From Parasedimentitalea marina (GTDB lineage: Bacteria; Pseudomonadota; Alphaproteobacteria; Rhodobacterales; Rhodobacteraceae), in contig NZ_CP033223.1 of the NCBI RefSeq assembly GCF_004006175.1, positions 46,567-110,566 of the forward strand: DNA of 64,000 bases. The letters are read 5' to 3'. A program made the position numbers and the translations under genes. This document shows, in pieces, positions 27,243 through 36,253 of this stretch. The notes beneath the pieces were generated by a model. It was not told the origin of the DNA. It was given only the letters and a program-made list of their open reading frames with translations, and did no database searches. The number at the start of each line of letters is the position of its first letter. The first letter of the stretch is position 1.

Positions 27243-27260
27243 CGTCCTGGCAATTGACGT

Positions 27261-29543
27261 TTAGGTCCCGGTCCGCAACACTTCACCGGTTTCGGGAAGG
27301 CTCTCGATGGCGCCCAACAGGGCCTTCTTGTTGATGGGTTTGCTTAGAAATCCGTCCATCCCCGCCTTCAGGCATTTCTGTTTGTCGGCGGGCATTGCGT
27401 TGGCTGTCAGCGCAATAATCGGGCAATGAGCACGCTGTTCCGTCGCCTCCAACTCGCGAATGATCGCCGTGGCTTCCAGCCCATCCATTTCTGGCATCAT
27501 CATATCCATCAAAATCACGTCAGGGCAGGAGTCACAGTACATTTGCACGGCTTCAATTCCATTGGCTGCAACCAGGATGTCTATCGGAGCATCCTTTAGC
27601 ATTTTGCACACCACCAATTGATTGGTCTTATTGTCCTCTGCCAGCAGGACCCGCAGTGTCTTGGTTCTTTGGGCCTTATCCTCAAGGTCAGACCCAGCGC
27701 CTGAGTGCAGTGGGGTCAGATGCATCGACCGACTGATCACACCGTGCAGTTGTGCTGACCGTACCGGTTTCAGGGCCAGTTCGCAGGGGCTAAGTGTCTG
27801 TTTTGTTGTAGCATCCAACGATTGTTCGACCGACGATAGGATCACCAGAGGCAAGGTTTCATGGTCTGGAATGGCCCGGATCCGGCAGGCCAGTTCAAGA
27901 CCGTTCATACCTGGCATTTGGTAGTCCTGTAGCACCAGATCAAATGCCCCGGTGCGAACACCAGCTGCCGCCAAAACCTCCAGCGCCTCGGCGCCAGATG
28001 ACGCCAGTGTGCAGTCCATGCCCCAGGTTGTCAGACGCTCAAACAGGATCCTACGGTTCACCTCAAGGTCATCGACCACCAAAACTCTCAACCCTTTCAA
28101 GTCCAGAGAACTTGACCAGACAGGTTCACATCTCTCGTCGCTAACCAACAATGGCAATTGCATTGTGAACACCGAGCCGGTTCCCGGGTCTGATCGGGCC
28201 GAAATTTTACCCCCCATCAATCGCAACAATCGGGTTGAGATTGCCAAGCCCAGCCCCGTGCCTTCAAAGTTCCGTGTTGCAGCCCCGTCGACCTGCTCAA
28301 ATGCATTAAAAATGTGCTCAATCTTGTCTTCGGGAATACCAATGCCGGTGTCGGTGACGGATATGTCCAAATCACAAACATCACCATTCATGATCCCTGA
28401 CACATCAATAAAGACATATCCCTCCAACGTGAATTTGACCGCGTTGCCAACAATATTGGTGATCACCTGACGGATTCGGCCCACGTCTCCTTCAAAGACT
28501 GTTGGAAGGTCAGGATCAAAGCGCAAAGTGACCTCGACACCCTTGCTTGCGGCATTTGGTGACAACAACGTCACCACATCTTCCATAGAAGTCTGAAGAT
28601 TAAAGGTGCACGATTCCAGTTTTAATTTACCCGATTCAATTTTCGAGAAATTGAGGATATCGTTGATGATCGTCAAAAGCGCCGCACCGGATGTGGAAAT
28701 GGTCTCGGCGTACATTTTTTGATCTTCGTCGAGGTCGGTTTCGAGGATCAGCTCGGCCATACCAATCACCCCATTCATTGGGGTCCGTATTTCATGAGAC
28801 ATATTGGCCAGAAATTCAGATTTGGCCCCATTGGCCACTTCTGCCGATTCACGCGCCTGTTCCAGGGCAAACTCGCGCTCGTCTCGCTCAACAAATGTGT
28901 CCTCCATCACCCCAACCGAAAAATTCAGCGCAGCGTATTCTCGAGAGGCGTACCACGGCAATCTCATCGATGGTCGTTTCAGGCCCGAAATCACGTCTGA
29001 CATCCGCTGATGGATCATCTGCAATGGCCGCATCGCCAGAATGTGAACAAGGTATAAAACAAGCGCAGACAGTGCTGCGACTGACAGCACCGTCCAGAGA
29101 ATGGTTTGACGCACCTTTTGTTGCAACATGAGTTGACCTTCGCTGGTGGACCACTTGACCACCATGTGCGCAAAAACCATGCCGTCCCATTCAATCGGCC
29201 GGTCATAAATCACATAATTCCTTGGCTCTTCCGTTGCCAAGGCCTGGCCCGCTGCAATGACTTTCCTATCTTCACTCAAGATCTGTATTGCCAGTATTTT
29301 TGGATTGCGCGCGATCGCCTCGTGCAGGCCCGTTTCAAGAACCGGCACATCCTCGACGATGATAGCATCAAGCATCAAGCCGCCAAGCAAAGAGACCGTG
29401 AGAGCCGCCTGTGCATCCAGTTGTTGCGTCATGCGCTGGGTCTCGTAGCGCCGTGCCAGGTCACCGACAACCAGGGCGACCAAAGACGCCGCGAGTGCCA
29501 TCGACACTACAATCTGGAACAAGATACTCGTACGCTTCATCAA
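27261..29543 (-). CDS. Hybrid sensor histidine kinase with two receiver domains
   Basis: A 760-residue membrane kinase. TM1 is at about 9-29 and TM2 at 148-170, enclosing a periplasmic sensor of about 120 residues. The HisKA H-box is [16 protein letters not shown] with H250. The ATPase domain has N-box [16 protein letters not shown] and [12 protein letters not shown]1 (485-605) has D540 and the acidic pair D491/D492; REC2 (629-750) has D680 in [13 protein letters not shown]. There is no Hpt domain, so a separate phosphotransfer protein is expected. It is co-oriented with, and 18 bases after, the PhnD-like gene, which may present its ligand. Confidence 0.9.
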   Translation of the reverse strand: MMKRTSILFQIVVSMALAASLVALVVGDLARRYETQRMTQQLDAQAALTVSLLGGLMLDAIIVEDVPVLETGLHEAIARNPKILAIQILSEDRKVIAAGQALATEEPRNYVIYDRPIEWDGMVFAHMVVKWSTSEGQLMLQQKVRQTILWTVLSVAALSALVLYLVHILAMRPLQMIHQRMSDVISGLKRPSMRLPWYASREYAALNFSVGVMEDTFVERDEREFALEQARESAEVANGAKSEFLANMSHEIRTPMNGVIGMAELILETDLDEDQKMYAETISTSGAALLTIINDILNFSKIESGKLKLESCTFNLQTSMEDVVTLLSPNAASKGVEVTLRFDPDLPTVFEGDVGRIRQVITNIVGNAVKFTLEGYVFIDVSGIMNGDVCDLDISVTDTGIGIPEDKIEHIFNAFEQVDGAATRNFEGTGLGLAISTRLLRLMGGKISARSDPGTGSVFTMQLPLLVSDERCEPVWSSSLDLKGLRVLVVDDLEVNRRILFERLTTWGMDCTLASSGAEALEVLAAAGVRTGAFDLVLQDYQMPGMNGLELACRIRAIPDHETLPLVILSSVEQSLDATTKQTLSPCELALKPVRSAQLHGVISRSMHLTPLHSGAGSDLEDKAQRTKTLRVLLAEDNKTNQLVVCKMLKDAPIDILVAANGIEAVQMYCDSCPDVILMDMMMPEMDGLEATAIIRELEATEQRAHCPIIALTANAMPADKQKCLKAGMDGFLSKPINKKALLGAIESLPETGEVLRTGT

Positions 29544-29561
29544 AAAAGCCTCTCATACCAT

Positions 29562-30461
29562 TTAAAACAAACGACTTTGGTCCATCGCCTGGCGTACAAA
29601 ATTGTAATCGTCGTCAGTTCCTTCCAAAAACCCATTTTTGAGAATCTGCCGCACGGTTTCTTGGTTGTCCGACGCCAGCATGACACGGCGCATCGCAGCC
29701 ACAATCCTGGGCGAAACTTCAGCACTGGCCAGCCAGGGCTTGGTCACATTGTCGAATGACAGCAGCACCCGGATAGGAACGCCTTTGGCCACCAGCTTCT
29801 TGTAAGTGCTTTCTTTTAGCGCACCGGCTGTAAACCGGCCCGCGCCAACCGCTTCGCCAACCAGATCATGACGGCCAAGGTAATCAAAACCTTGAAGCTC
29901 GGCACTGCTGATCCCTGCCTCTAGCAAATGGGACTGCGCCAGATACCGGCCAATCGTGGACAGTTCATCCCCAAAAGCAAAACTCTGCCCGGACAATTGT
30001 TCCAGTGAATGAATGTCGCTGTCCGCATGAACCACGATCACACCGTTAAAACGCTTTCCACCATTTTTGGCTTCCATCGCCACCAGTTGAATCTCTGAAT
30101 TTCGGTCCATGACGTGCACATATGAGGCCGGACCAAAGCGCGCGAAGTCCACTTCACTGGTTGCCAAATGGTCAATTCCAGCGTCGTATTCCTTGGCGAT
30201 TTTCATCTTTATGGTGACCGGTTCATCCAGGTCCACGCTCATACGGTCGGCCAGGAAAGTTAAAAATGGGCGGTACTTTCGAACCGTGTCAGTCGGCTTA
30301 TCGGCAGCATAGGTTCCAAACGTCAGTGTCACGTCCGCCTGCGCGGCCATTGGCAAGGCAACAAGCCAGCCGACCATGGCCACAATTCCCAGTTGAGCGA
30401 CACAACGTGGTACAGGCAGGTACCGACTGACTATTCGAAACATAAACAAAACAGAACTCAT
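29562..30461 (-). CDS. PhnD-like periplasmic binding protein
   Basis: A 299-residue protein of the phosphate/phosphite/phosphonate-binding family. The signal segment is hydrophobic (VAQLGIVAMVGWLVALPMAAQA) with cleavage near AQADV. Mature features are LTFGTYAADKPTDTVRKYRPFLTFLAD, VDFARFGPASYVHV, GQSFAFGDELSTIGRYLAQS and the C-terminal ARFTAGALKEST-like segment. Start 30461 follows GAGGA at 30469-30473; a longer in-frame start is less well placed. No ABC permease or ATPase accompanies it, only the hybrid kinase, so it probably serves signalling rather than uptake. Confidence 0.85.
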   Translation of the reverse strand: MSSVLFMFRIVSRYLPVPRCVAQLGIVAMVGWLVALPMAAQADVTLTFGTYAADKPTDTVRKYRPFLTFLADRMSVDLDEPVTIKMKIAKEYDAGIDHLATSEVDFARFGPASYVHVMDRNSEIQLVAMEAKNGGKRFNGVIVVHADSDIHSLEQLSGQSFAFGDELSTIGRYLAQSHLLEAGISSAELQGFDYLGRHDLVGEAVGAGRFTAGALKESTYKKLVAKGVPIRVLLSFDNVTKPWLASAEVSPRIVAAMRRVMLASDNQETVRQILKNGFLEGTDDDYNFVRQAMDQSRLF

Positions 30462-30620
30462 AACATAATCCTCAGCTAAAAGGTCCAACACACGATCCGG
30501 TTTCTCCCAATACTATTCTGGTCACGGCGATCAAAAGATAAGGTTAACCCAGTTCGGTATTTCCATCTAATTTGTCGATTTTATTGAGTTTTATTGGGAC
30601 ATTAACCAAACAGTAACGTT

Positions 30621-30639
30621 TGTGACGTTTTCATGACAA
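30621..30639. promoter_or_regulatory. Candidate Pho-box-like site
   Basis: In the spacer between the PhnD-like gene and the fusion gene, TGTGAC (30621-30626) and ATGACA (30633-30638) are spaced 11 bases apart, one helical turn. This matches the reverse complement of the PhoB consensus (CTGTCAT-n4-CTGTCAC) at most key positions. A further TTGACA lies at 30641-30646. PhoB control is a hypothesis. Confidence 0.4.
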
Positions 30640-30688
30640 CTTGACAAAAATTTTATGGACGGCGTGAAATCGACCGGCGTGAACAACC

Positions 30689-33600
30689 GTGACAAGCTAC
30701 ATTCCCCCTCACTTTCTGCATTGGCCTATCAGGATTGACCGTACACTTACTACGTGTGTAGCCGCCATATTATTGCTGCCCAACACCGCGCTGGCGATCC
30801 CCTCACCTGAATTGGTAATCGGGTCCGTCTCGTCCCTGGGCCAAGTTTTCGCTGTTGGGTTTGCGATGCTGTCGGGTGTCGGGGCGATTGTCGCGACAAA
30901 ATTGGGATTTTCGCCGAAAAAAGGCGACACAGCATGGCGTTACCCGGTTCGGTTGATCACAATTCTGTCGATGTTCGCCGTCGCACTACTTGCTTTGAAC
31001 TACTGGCAATACACGAAACAGGGCGCTGCAGAATTAGCGCGGTTGCAGGCCACATTGGTTCGCCCGGCGCAATTTTCTGGCACCACAATTAAGGACGCCA
31101 CACTCAAGGAAATCAGCTTTTCAAACCAAGAAAACCACCCGCTGGCGATCTCAACCAGCGAAGCCGCTGCTTTGCTACACAACGGCAGTACATCGTTCTA
31201 CGACGTCCGTGAAACCGGCGAAAACGCCATGGGCACCCTTCCTGGTGCCACCCACATCCGGTTCCCTGATTTCCTGCAGTCACAACCGGTGACAGGTGAT
31301 CAACCGGTCATTTTATTCTGTCATAACGGCAATCGCAGCTCGGAAACCTGCGAGAAACTGGCCGCCATGGGCATCGACTGCCGGTTCATTTCCGGCGGTA
31401 TCGAGAAATGGATCGTCGAAGGAAACGGGTTTAGCGACACCGAAGTCAAATCACTGTCCGACCTGCGTGCCATCCCAGATTACTCAAACAAGGATATCTT
31501 GCTCGGCACGGATGATTTCAAATCACTGCTCGACACCGAAGACCTGCAGATCGTCGACACCCGTTACCCCGGTGACTTTGACACCGGCCACCTGCCGGGG
31601 GCCGCGAATATCCCCATTCGGGCCTTGCCAACAGACGAGTTAATGCGCCGTATTGATGCGCTGGACCCCAGCAAACCCACCATCGCCGCCTGCTATGACC
31701 GCCGCAGTTGCTTCATGAGCCAGGTGCTGGGGCTGGAACTGGCTCAAAAGGGCTTTGATTTCCGCGGCCGCTACACCCTCCCCTGGGAGTTCTTCATACC
31801 CCCGGCGCCAAAGCCTCATATTCAGGATTGGCAAGCCGCCCAACAGCAGGGTCTATGGGACAAGGCGGTCTCGGCCGTTGCCACAGGGTTGCTGTGGGTG
31901 CATGCTCGCAGCCACATCCTGCTGGGTCTGTTGAGTCTGTCACTGCTGACCCGTCTGCTGGTGCTGCCGGTAGCGTTGAAATCTGAGCGCGACCAAATCA
32001 TCACCGCCGAGACCGCTGACGCGCTGAAGACGCTCAAAAATGATCTGGCAAATGATCCCGTCCGCAGGGCGCGCGCGGTGCAGGCGTTCAACGCTGACAA
32101 GGGCCTGACCCCAATGCGCAACCTGACGGCACTGCTGTTCTTGCCAGTGATGATGATCGGCGTCTCTGCCGCACAAATGGCCAGCTCGGCCTTGCAGATC
32201 CCGTTCCTGTGGATGTCTGATCTGGGTCAACCGGACCCTACCTACATATTGCCGGTGCTGTTCACCGCACTGGCTGGCCTCTATCTGGTCTGGGCCGTCG
32301 CCAAAACGCGCCGCCAGATCCTGTTGTGGCTTGGCCTTGGGTTGCCTGCACTGTTTGCCATGGTCTTTGCCCTGGGGGCTGCTGCCAATGCCTATCTGTG
32401 CTGCAGCCTGACGCTGCTGCTGGCGCAACGGGCCTATGTCACCGGCCTGTTTACCCGCCTGCGCCGGTCTGTTGCAGAGCGGGCGCATAAATTCACGCTG
32501 TGCAGATTGCCACGCGGTGTGATCCCCTTGGGCATGGTTGAGGAGCTGGAAACCTCGGGCAACAAAGCCCTGCGCCTGTCGATCCTGAAAACCGCCGGCC
32601 TGCCGGTGCCCGGCGGCGTGGTGATCCGCTCGGATGCGATTGCTGACCTGCGGCAAATGTCAGAAGCCCAGCGAGACATTTTCGCGGCGCAGATCTGGCG
32701 TCTTGCTGGTGAAACCCCCTGTGCAGTCCGCAGCTCAGCCAGCAACGAAGACGGAGCGGATCAAAGCTTTGCAGGTGTATTCGACTCGGTGCTGGACGTA
32801 ACGGCCGATACCATGCGCGCCGCGCTGGAGCAGGTTATCGCCAGTTTCACATCCGAGCGCGCAGCCAGCTATGATACCAGCGCCGGGGATGAAAACGCCG
32901 GTAATATTCTGGTGCAGCAGATGGTGCAGGCGGACTATGCCGGTGTGATGTTTACCCAAGATCCCACCGCCCCGGGTATGGTCATGATCGAATGGATCAA
33001 TGGCTGCGGCGACGACCTGGTGTCCGCTCGCGTCACACCCACCTCGCTGCGCTTTGGCCGATACACCGGCCTGCCGGCCTATGCGGATCAGGATCAAACG
33101 CTGGATCTGGCACCACTGCTGAACCTCGGCCGCCAGATCGAACAGGTTTTTGGCTGCCCACAGGATGTGGAATGGGCCTATGCCGATGGTCAGTTTCAAA
33201 TCGTCCAAAGCCGCGACATCACTACGTTGAACCTTGGCTCCGAACAAGAAAAAGCCCGGCTGGCCGAATGGCGCGGCCTGTTGGATCGCTTTGGTGATGC
33301 GGATCCGGATCAGCCGATTTTGGAACAGGACGAAATGTCCGAAGTCCTGCCGCGACCAACGCCCCTGTCGTTCTCACTGATGGGCCGCATGTGGTCGCCG
33401 GGTGGCAGCGTCGATCTGGCCTGCCGTCAGCTGGGCGTGCCCTATGGTCTGCCGGAAGGCCCCGATGGCCATATGGTCAACCTGTTTGGTAAAACCTATG
33501 TTGATGTGGCTCTAAAGCTGGGCATGACGCTGAATGTCAGTGCCTCCAAGGCCAAGCAGTTGCGCAAACAGGCCCGCCCCATGATCGCGCAGTTCCGTTC

Positions 33601-34720
33601 CGATGTGATACCGGATCTGGCCGACCAATTGGCGCTGTGGCAGGCCGTGGATTATACCGCCCTGCCCCTGCGCAAGCTGATACAAGCCATCGACACCCTG
33701 CAACAGATGCTGGTGCAGGATATCTATGTCGAGGCCGAAAAGATCAACATTCTGGCAGGGTTCACCATGGGCGAGGCCCGTGTGGCAGCCCAGAATGACC
33801 CCGCCCTGCGCAACCGGCTGATGCAGGCCACCCTGCCCCATGCGCCTTCCTCCCTGATCGCCAGCTGCAAGGGAAAGAAGGCCCAAACCAAGGCGTTGCA
33901 GCTGATGGGTCACCGGTCCATCTTTGACTATGAACTCAGCTCACCCCGCTATATCGAGGCCCCTTCCCTGTTGTGGTCCCTGCTGGACGCCACCACCGAC
34001 CCAAACCCCACGACCCCGCCCCCGGCAAACCTGCCCGGCGCGCTCAGCGAGGTACTGGAACTGGCTCTGGCCTTTCAGGATCTTAAGGAACAAGCCAAAC
34101 ACGAGGCTCTGCGCGTGGTGGCCGAAATTCGCCGCGCCGTACTCGCACTGGGCCGGGTCACCAAACTGGACGCACTGATCTTTCACCTGACCCTGGACGA
34201 GGTGCTAAGCACAGATTGGGGACAGCCCGCCGCCCGCCAAATCGCACAGGCCCGCCTGGATCAGGCCGAGCTGCGCCGGACATCCGCCCCCACCGCGGTC
34301 AGCCTGTCCCTGCGTGACTGCGAGATGCTGTCACTGGGCAAGCAGGCACAGGCCAGTGATAGCAGCCTTGGCGGCACATGTGTTTCAGGGGATGGCAGTG
34401 TCACCGGTCGGGTGTTCTGGGTCGAGGACGAAAGCGCCATTGATCCGGCACTATTTGACGGTTTCCGCGACGGCGACATTCTGGTCTGCCGGATGATCAA
34501 CCCGGCCTGGCTGCCATGGGTGCAACGCTCAGGCGCTGTCCTGTCCGAGGTCGGCGGCTGGCTCAGCCATATGGCCATTGTCGCCCGCGAGAAAGACATT
34601 CTGATGCTGGTGGCCTGCAAGGGCTTGGATCAATTGGAGGCCACCAGCCGGGTCAAAGTGTCAAGTGACGGCACCATAGAAATGTCCCAGACCGCCGAAC
34701 TAAAAGTCGTTTCGGCCTGA
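30689..34720 (+). CDS. Fusion: tandem rhodanese, YidC/Oxa1-like membrane domain and dikinase (rifampin-phosphotransferase-like)
   Basis: A 1343-residue chimera. Residues 20-37 look like a signal or anchor (AILLLPNTALA), with further helices at about 47-70 and 90-107. Rhodanese 1 (about 150-235) has C211 in CHNGNRSS; rhodanese 2 (about 265-360) has C335 in CYDRRSC. Residues of about 405-590 resemble YidC/Oxa1: LLTRLLVLPVALKSERDQ (R422), the charged NDPVRRARAVQAFNADKGLTP loop, then PFLWMSDLGQPDPTYILPVL. From about 623 comes a PPDK-type ATP-binding domain (GNKALRL, AVRSSASNEDG, ILVQQMVQADYAGVMFTQDP), a helical middle, and a swivel domain with H1294 in GGWLSHMAIVARE. No PEP-binding barrel follows, as in rifampin phosphotransferases. 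Topology would place the rhodaneses in the periplasm and the dikinase in the cytoplasm. The GTG start is the best available but lacks a strong ribosome site. Confidence 0.85.
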   Translation: MTSYIPPHFLHWPIRIDRTLTTCVAAILLLPNTALAIPSPELVIGSVSSLGQVFAVGFAMLSGVGAIVATKLGFSPKKGDTAWRYPVRLITILSMFAVALLALNYWQYTKQGAAELARLQATLVRPAQFSGTTIKDATLKEISFSNQENHPLAISTSEAAALLHNGSTSFYDVRETGENAMGTLPGATHIRFPDFLQSQPVTGDQPVILFCHNGNRSSETCEKLAAMGIDCRFISGGIEKWIVEGNGFSDTEVKSLSDLRAIPDYSNKDILLGTDDFKSLLDTEDLQIVDTRYPGDFDTGHLPGAANIPIRALPTDELMRRIDALDPSKPTIAACYDRRSCFMSQVLGLELAQKGFDFRGRYTLPWEFFIPPAPKPHIQDWQAAQQQGLWDKAVSAVATGLLWVHARSHILLGLLSLSLLTRLLVLPVALKSERDQIITAETADALKTLKNDLANDPVRRARAVQAFNADKGLTPMRNLTALLFLPVMMIGVSAAQMASSALQIPFLWMSDLGQPDPTYILPVLFTALAGLYLVWAVAKTRRQILLWLGLGLPALFAMVFALGAAANAYLCCSLTLLLAQRAYVTGLFTRLRRSVAERAHKFTLCRLPRGVIPLGMVEELETSGNKALRLSILKTAGLPVPGGVVIRSDAIADLRQMSEAQRDIFAAQIWRLAGETPCAVRSSASNEDGADQSFAGVFDSVLDVTADTMRAALEQVIASFTSERAASYDTSAGDENAGNILVQQMVQADYAGVMFTQDPTAPGMVMIEWINGCGDDLVSARVTPTSLRFGRYTGLPAYADQDQTLDLAPLLNLGRQIEQVFGCPQDVEWAYADGQFQIVQSRDITTLNLGSEQEKARLAEWRGLLDRFGDADPDQPILEQDEMSEVLPRPTPLSFSLMGRMWSPGGSVDLACRQLGVPYGLPEGPDGHMVNLFGKTYVDVALKLGMTLNVSASKAKQLRKQARPMIAQFRSDVIPDLADQLALWQAVDYTALPLRKLIQAIDTLQQMLVQDIYVEAEKINILAGFTMGEARVAAQNDPALRNRLMQATLPHAPSSLIASCKGKKAQTKALQLMGHRSIFDYELSSPRYIEAPSLLWSLLDATTDPNPTTPPPANLPGALSEVLELALAFQDLKEQAKHEALRVVAEIRRAVLALGRVTKLDALIFHLTLDEVLSTDWGQPAARQIAQARLDQAELRRTSAPTAVSLSLRDCEMLSLGKQAQASDSSLGGTCVSGDGSVTGRVFWVEDESAIDPALFDGFRDGDILVCRMINPAWLPWVQRSGAVLSEVGGWLSHMAIVAREKDILMLVACKGLDQLEATSRVKVSSDGTIEMSQTAELKVVSA

Positions 34721-34731
34721 CCCCTCGATGC

Positions 34732-34770
34732 CAAATTGCCCGCCTGCCAATAGCGCGGACGGGCAATTTG
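34732..34770. terminator. Bidirectional terminator hairpin
   Basis: CAAATTGCCCG (34732-34742) and CGGGCAATTTG (34760-34770) are perfect 11-base inverted arms between the convergent fusion gene and manC. The A/T ends give a T-tract on either strand, suiting termination in both directions. Confidence 0.75.
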
Positions 34771-34796
34771 AACCAATGACCTAAGCCTTGTTCTGT

Positions 34797-36239
34797 TCAG
34801 CTGCGGGCATAGACATCTTCGTAACGTATGATGTCGTCTTCACCCAGATAGCTGCCGGTCTGAACCTCGATCAGCACCATTGGCACTTTGCCGGGGTTTT
34901 CCATCCGGTGCACAGCCCCCAGTGGGATATAGACCGACTGATTTTCGCTCACCAATTTGACGTCATCGTCCACCGTGACCTTGGCAGTGCCTTCGACCAC
35001 GATCCAATGTTCGGACCTGTGATGATGGCTTTGCAGGCTGAGCGCCGCACCGGGATGCACAACGATGCGCTTGACCTGAAACCGCTCGCCGATCACCAGA
35101 CTTTCAAACCAACCCCAGGGGCGGTGATCCTTGGGAAAGGCGGTCGCCTGAGTGGATTTCTTTGCCTTCAAAGCCGCCACCGCCAGTTTGACGTCCTGTG
35201 CGCGCGATGCATCGGCCACCAAAACCGCATCTGGCATCGCCACAGTGATGATATTTTTCAGCCCTATGCCAACCACCTCAAGCCCATCATCTTCCGAGCG
35301 CAGCAGGCTGTTCTCACACTCAATCGCCGTGGCGGCCCCCTGGGCCACCACGCCATCCGCGTCGCGATCGGATTCGCGCCAAACGGCATCCCAGCCGCCC
35401 AGATCGGACCAGCCGGCGGCAAAAGGCACCACGGTCAGATTGTCCGCCCGCTCCATCACCGCATAATCGATCGAGATATCTTCCGCCCCACCCCAGGTGT
35501 CAGGGTCCAGACGCAAAAAGCCCAAGTCAGGGCGACCCTGATCAACTGCGGCCTGAACCGGTGCCATAAGGTCCGGCGCATGGGCGCGAAACGCAGCAAT
35601 GATCGTGTCGACCGAGAACAGAAAGATCCCGGCGTTCCACAGAAAGTTACCAGCCGCCAACATTGCCTCGGCGGTTGCCGCATCCGGTTTTTCAACAAAC
35701 CGCTTCAACCCGATGGCGCGCGGCGAGAAGTCACCCGCGTCACCGTCCAGTTCCAGGTAACCATAGCCGGTCTCTGCATGGGTCGGCTTGATACCAAAGG
35801 TCACCAACTGGCCGTCCCGTGCCGCCGCCTCGCCTGCCGTCACCGCGGCCCGAAACGCCGCCGCATCGGGAACCACGTGATCGGAAGGCGCCACCAGCAT
35901 CAGGGCCTTGGGGTCACTTTGGTGCAAATACAAAGCCGCCGCCAGAACCGCAGGCGCGGTATTTCGCCCCTCGGGTTCGATCAGGATAGCACCGGGATCG
36001 ATACCAACTTCGGACAGTTGCTCGGTCACGATAAAGCGAAAATCCGAGTTGGTCAGCACCAGCGGCGCACCATAGCCGTCACCCGCCAGGCGCTGCGCCG
36101 AGGCCTGAAACAGGGTGGTATCCCCCAGCAGTGGCGAAAACTGTTTGGGGTAGCTTTTGCGCGACAGCGGCCAAAGTCGGGTGCCGGAACCCCCGCATAG
36201 CAGCACTGGCGTAATCTTGGTGGTCTCACTGGTTGTCAC
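34797..36239 (-). CDS. manC: Mannose-1-phosphate guanylyltransferase / mannose-6-phosphate isomerase
   Basis: A 480-residue bifunctional enzyme making GDP-mannose. The nucleotidyltransferase signature LLCGGSGTRLWPLSRKSYPKQF is split over residues 14-35; FVEKPD and NAGIFLF follow. The type-II isomerase cupin at about 370-480 has RPWGWFESL, GAALSLQSHHHRSEHWIVV and IPLGAVHRMENPG. The GTG at 36239 is chosen because GGGAG lies 6 bases upstream; the longer frame begins with TTG and would take in that site. It is the distal gene of a minus-strand run with colD, fcl/colC and gmd, all acting on GDP-mannose. Confidence 0.93.
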   Translation of the reverse strand: MTTSETTKITPVLLCGGSGTRLWPLSRKSYPKQFSPLLGDTTLFQASAQRLAGDGYGAPLVLTNSDFRFIVTEQLSEVGIDPGAILIEPEGRNTAPAVLAAALYLHQSDPKALMLVAPSDHVVPDAAAFRAAVTAGEAAARDGQLVTFGIKPTHAETGYGYLELDGDAGDFSPRAIGLKRFVEKPDAATAEAMLAAGNFLWNAGIFLFSVDTIIAAFRAHAPDLMAPVQAAVDQGRPDLGFLRLDPDTWGGAEDISIDYAVMERADNLTVVPFAAGWSDLGGWDAVWRESDRDADGVVAQGAATAIECENSLLRSEDDGLEVVGIGLKNIITVAMPDAVLVADASRAQDVKLAVAALKAKKSTQATAFPKDHRPWGWFESLVIGERFQVKRIVVHPGAALSLQSHHHRSEHWIVVEGTAKVTVDDDVKLVSENQSVYIPLGAVHRMENPGKVPMVLIEVQTGSYLGEDDIIRYEDVYARS

Positions 36240-36253
36240 GTCAATCTCCCTTT

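Noticed and set aside
27241..27261. Hairpin AACGTC/GACGTT between znuB and the kinase gene
   Set aside because: Only 6 bp with a 9-base loop and no T-tract; too weak to call a terminator.
30641..30670. Sigma-70-like promoter with TTGACA at 30641
   Set aside because: No convincing -10 hexamer follows at 16-18 bases, so only the repeat pattern is reported.
34788..36200. 470-residue plus-strand frame
   Set aside because: It lies exactly opposite manC; the translation shows no domain and ManC motifs are unequivocal.
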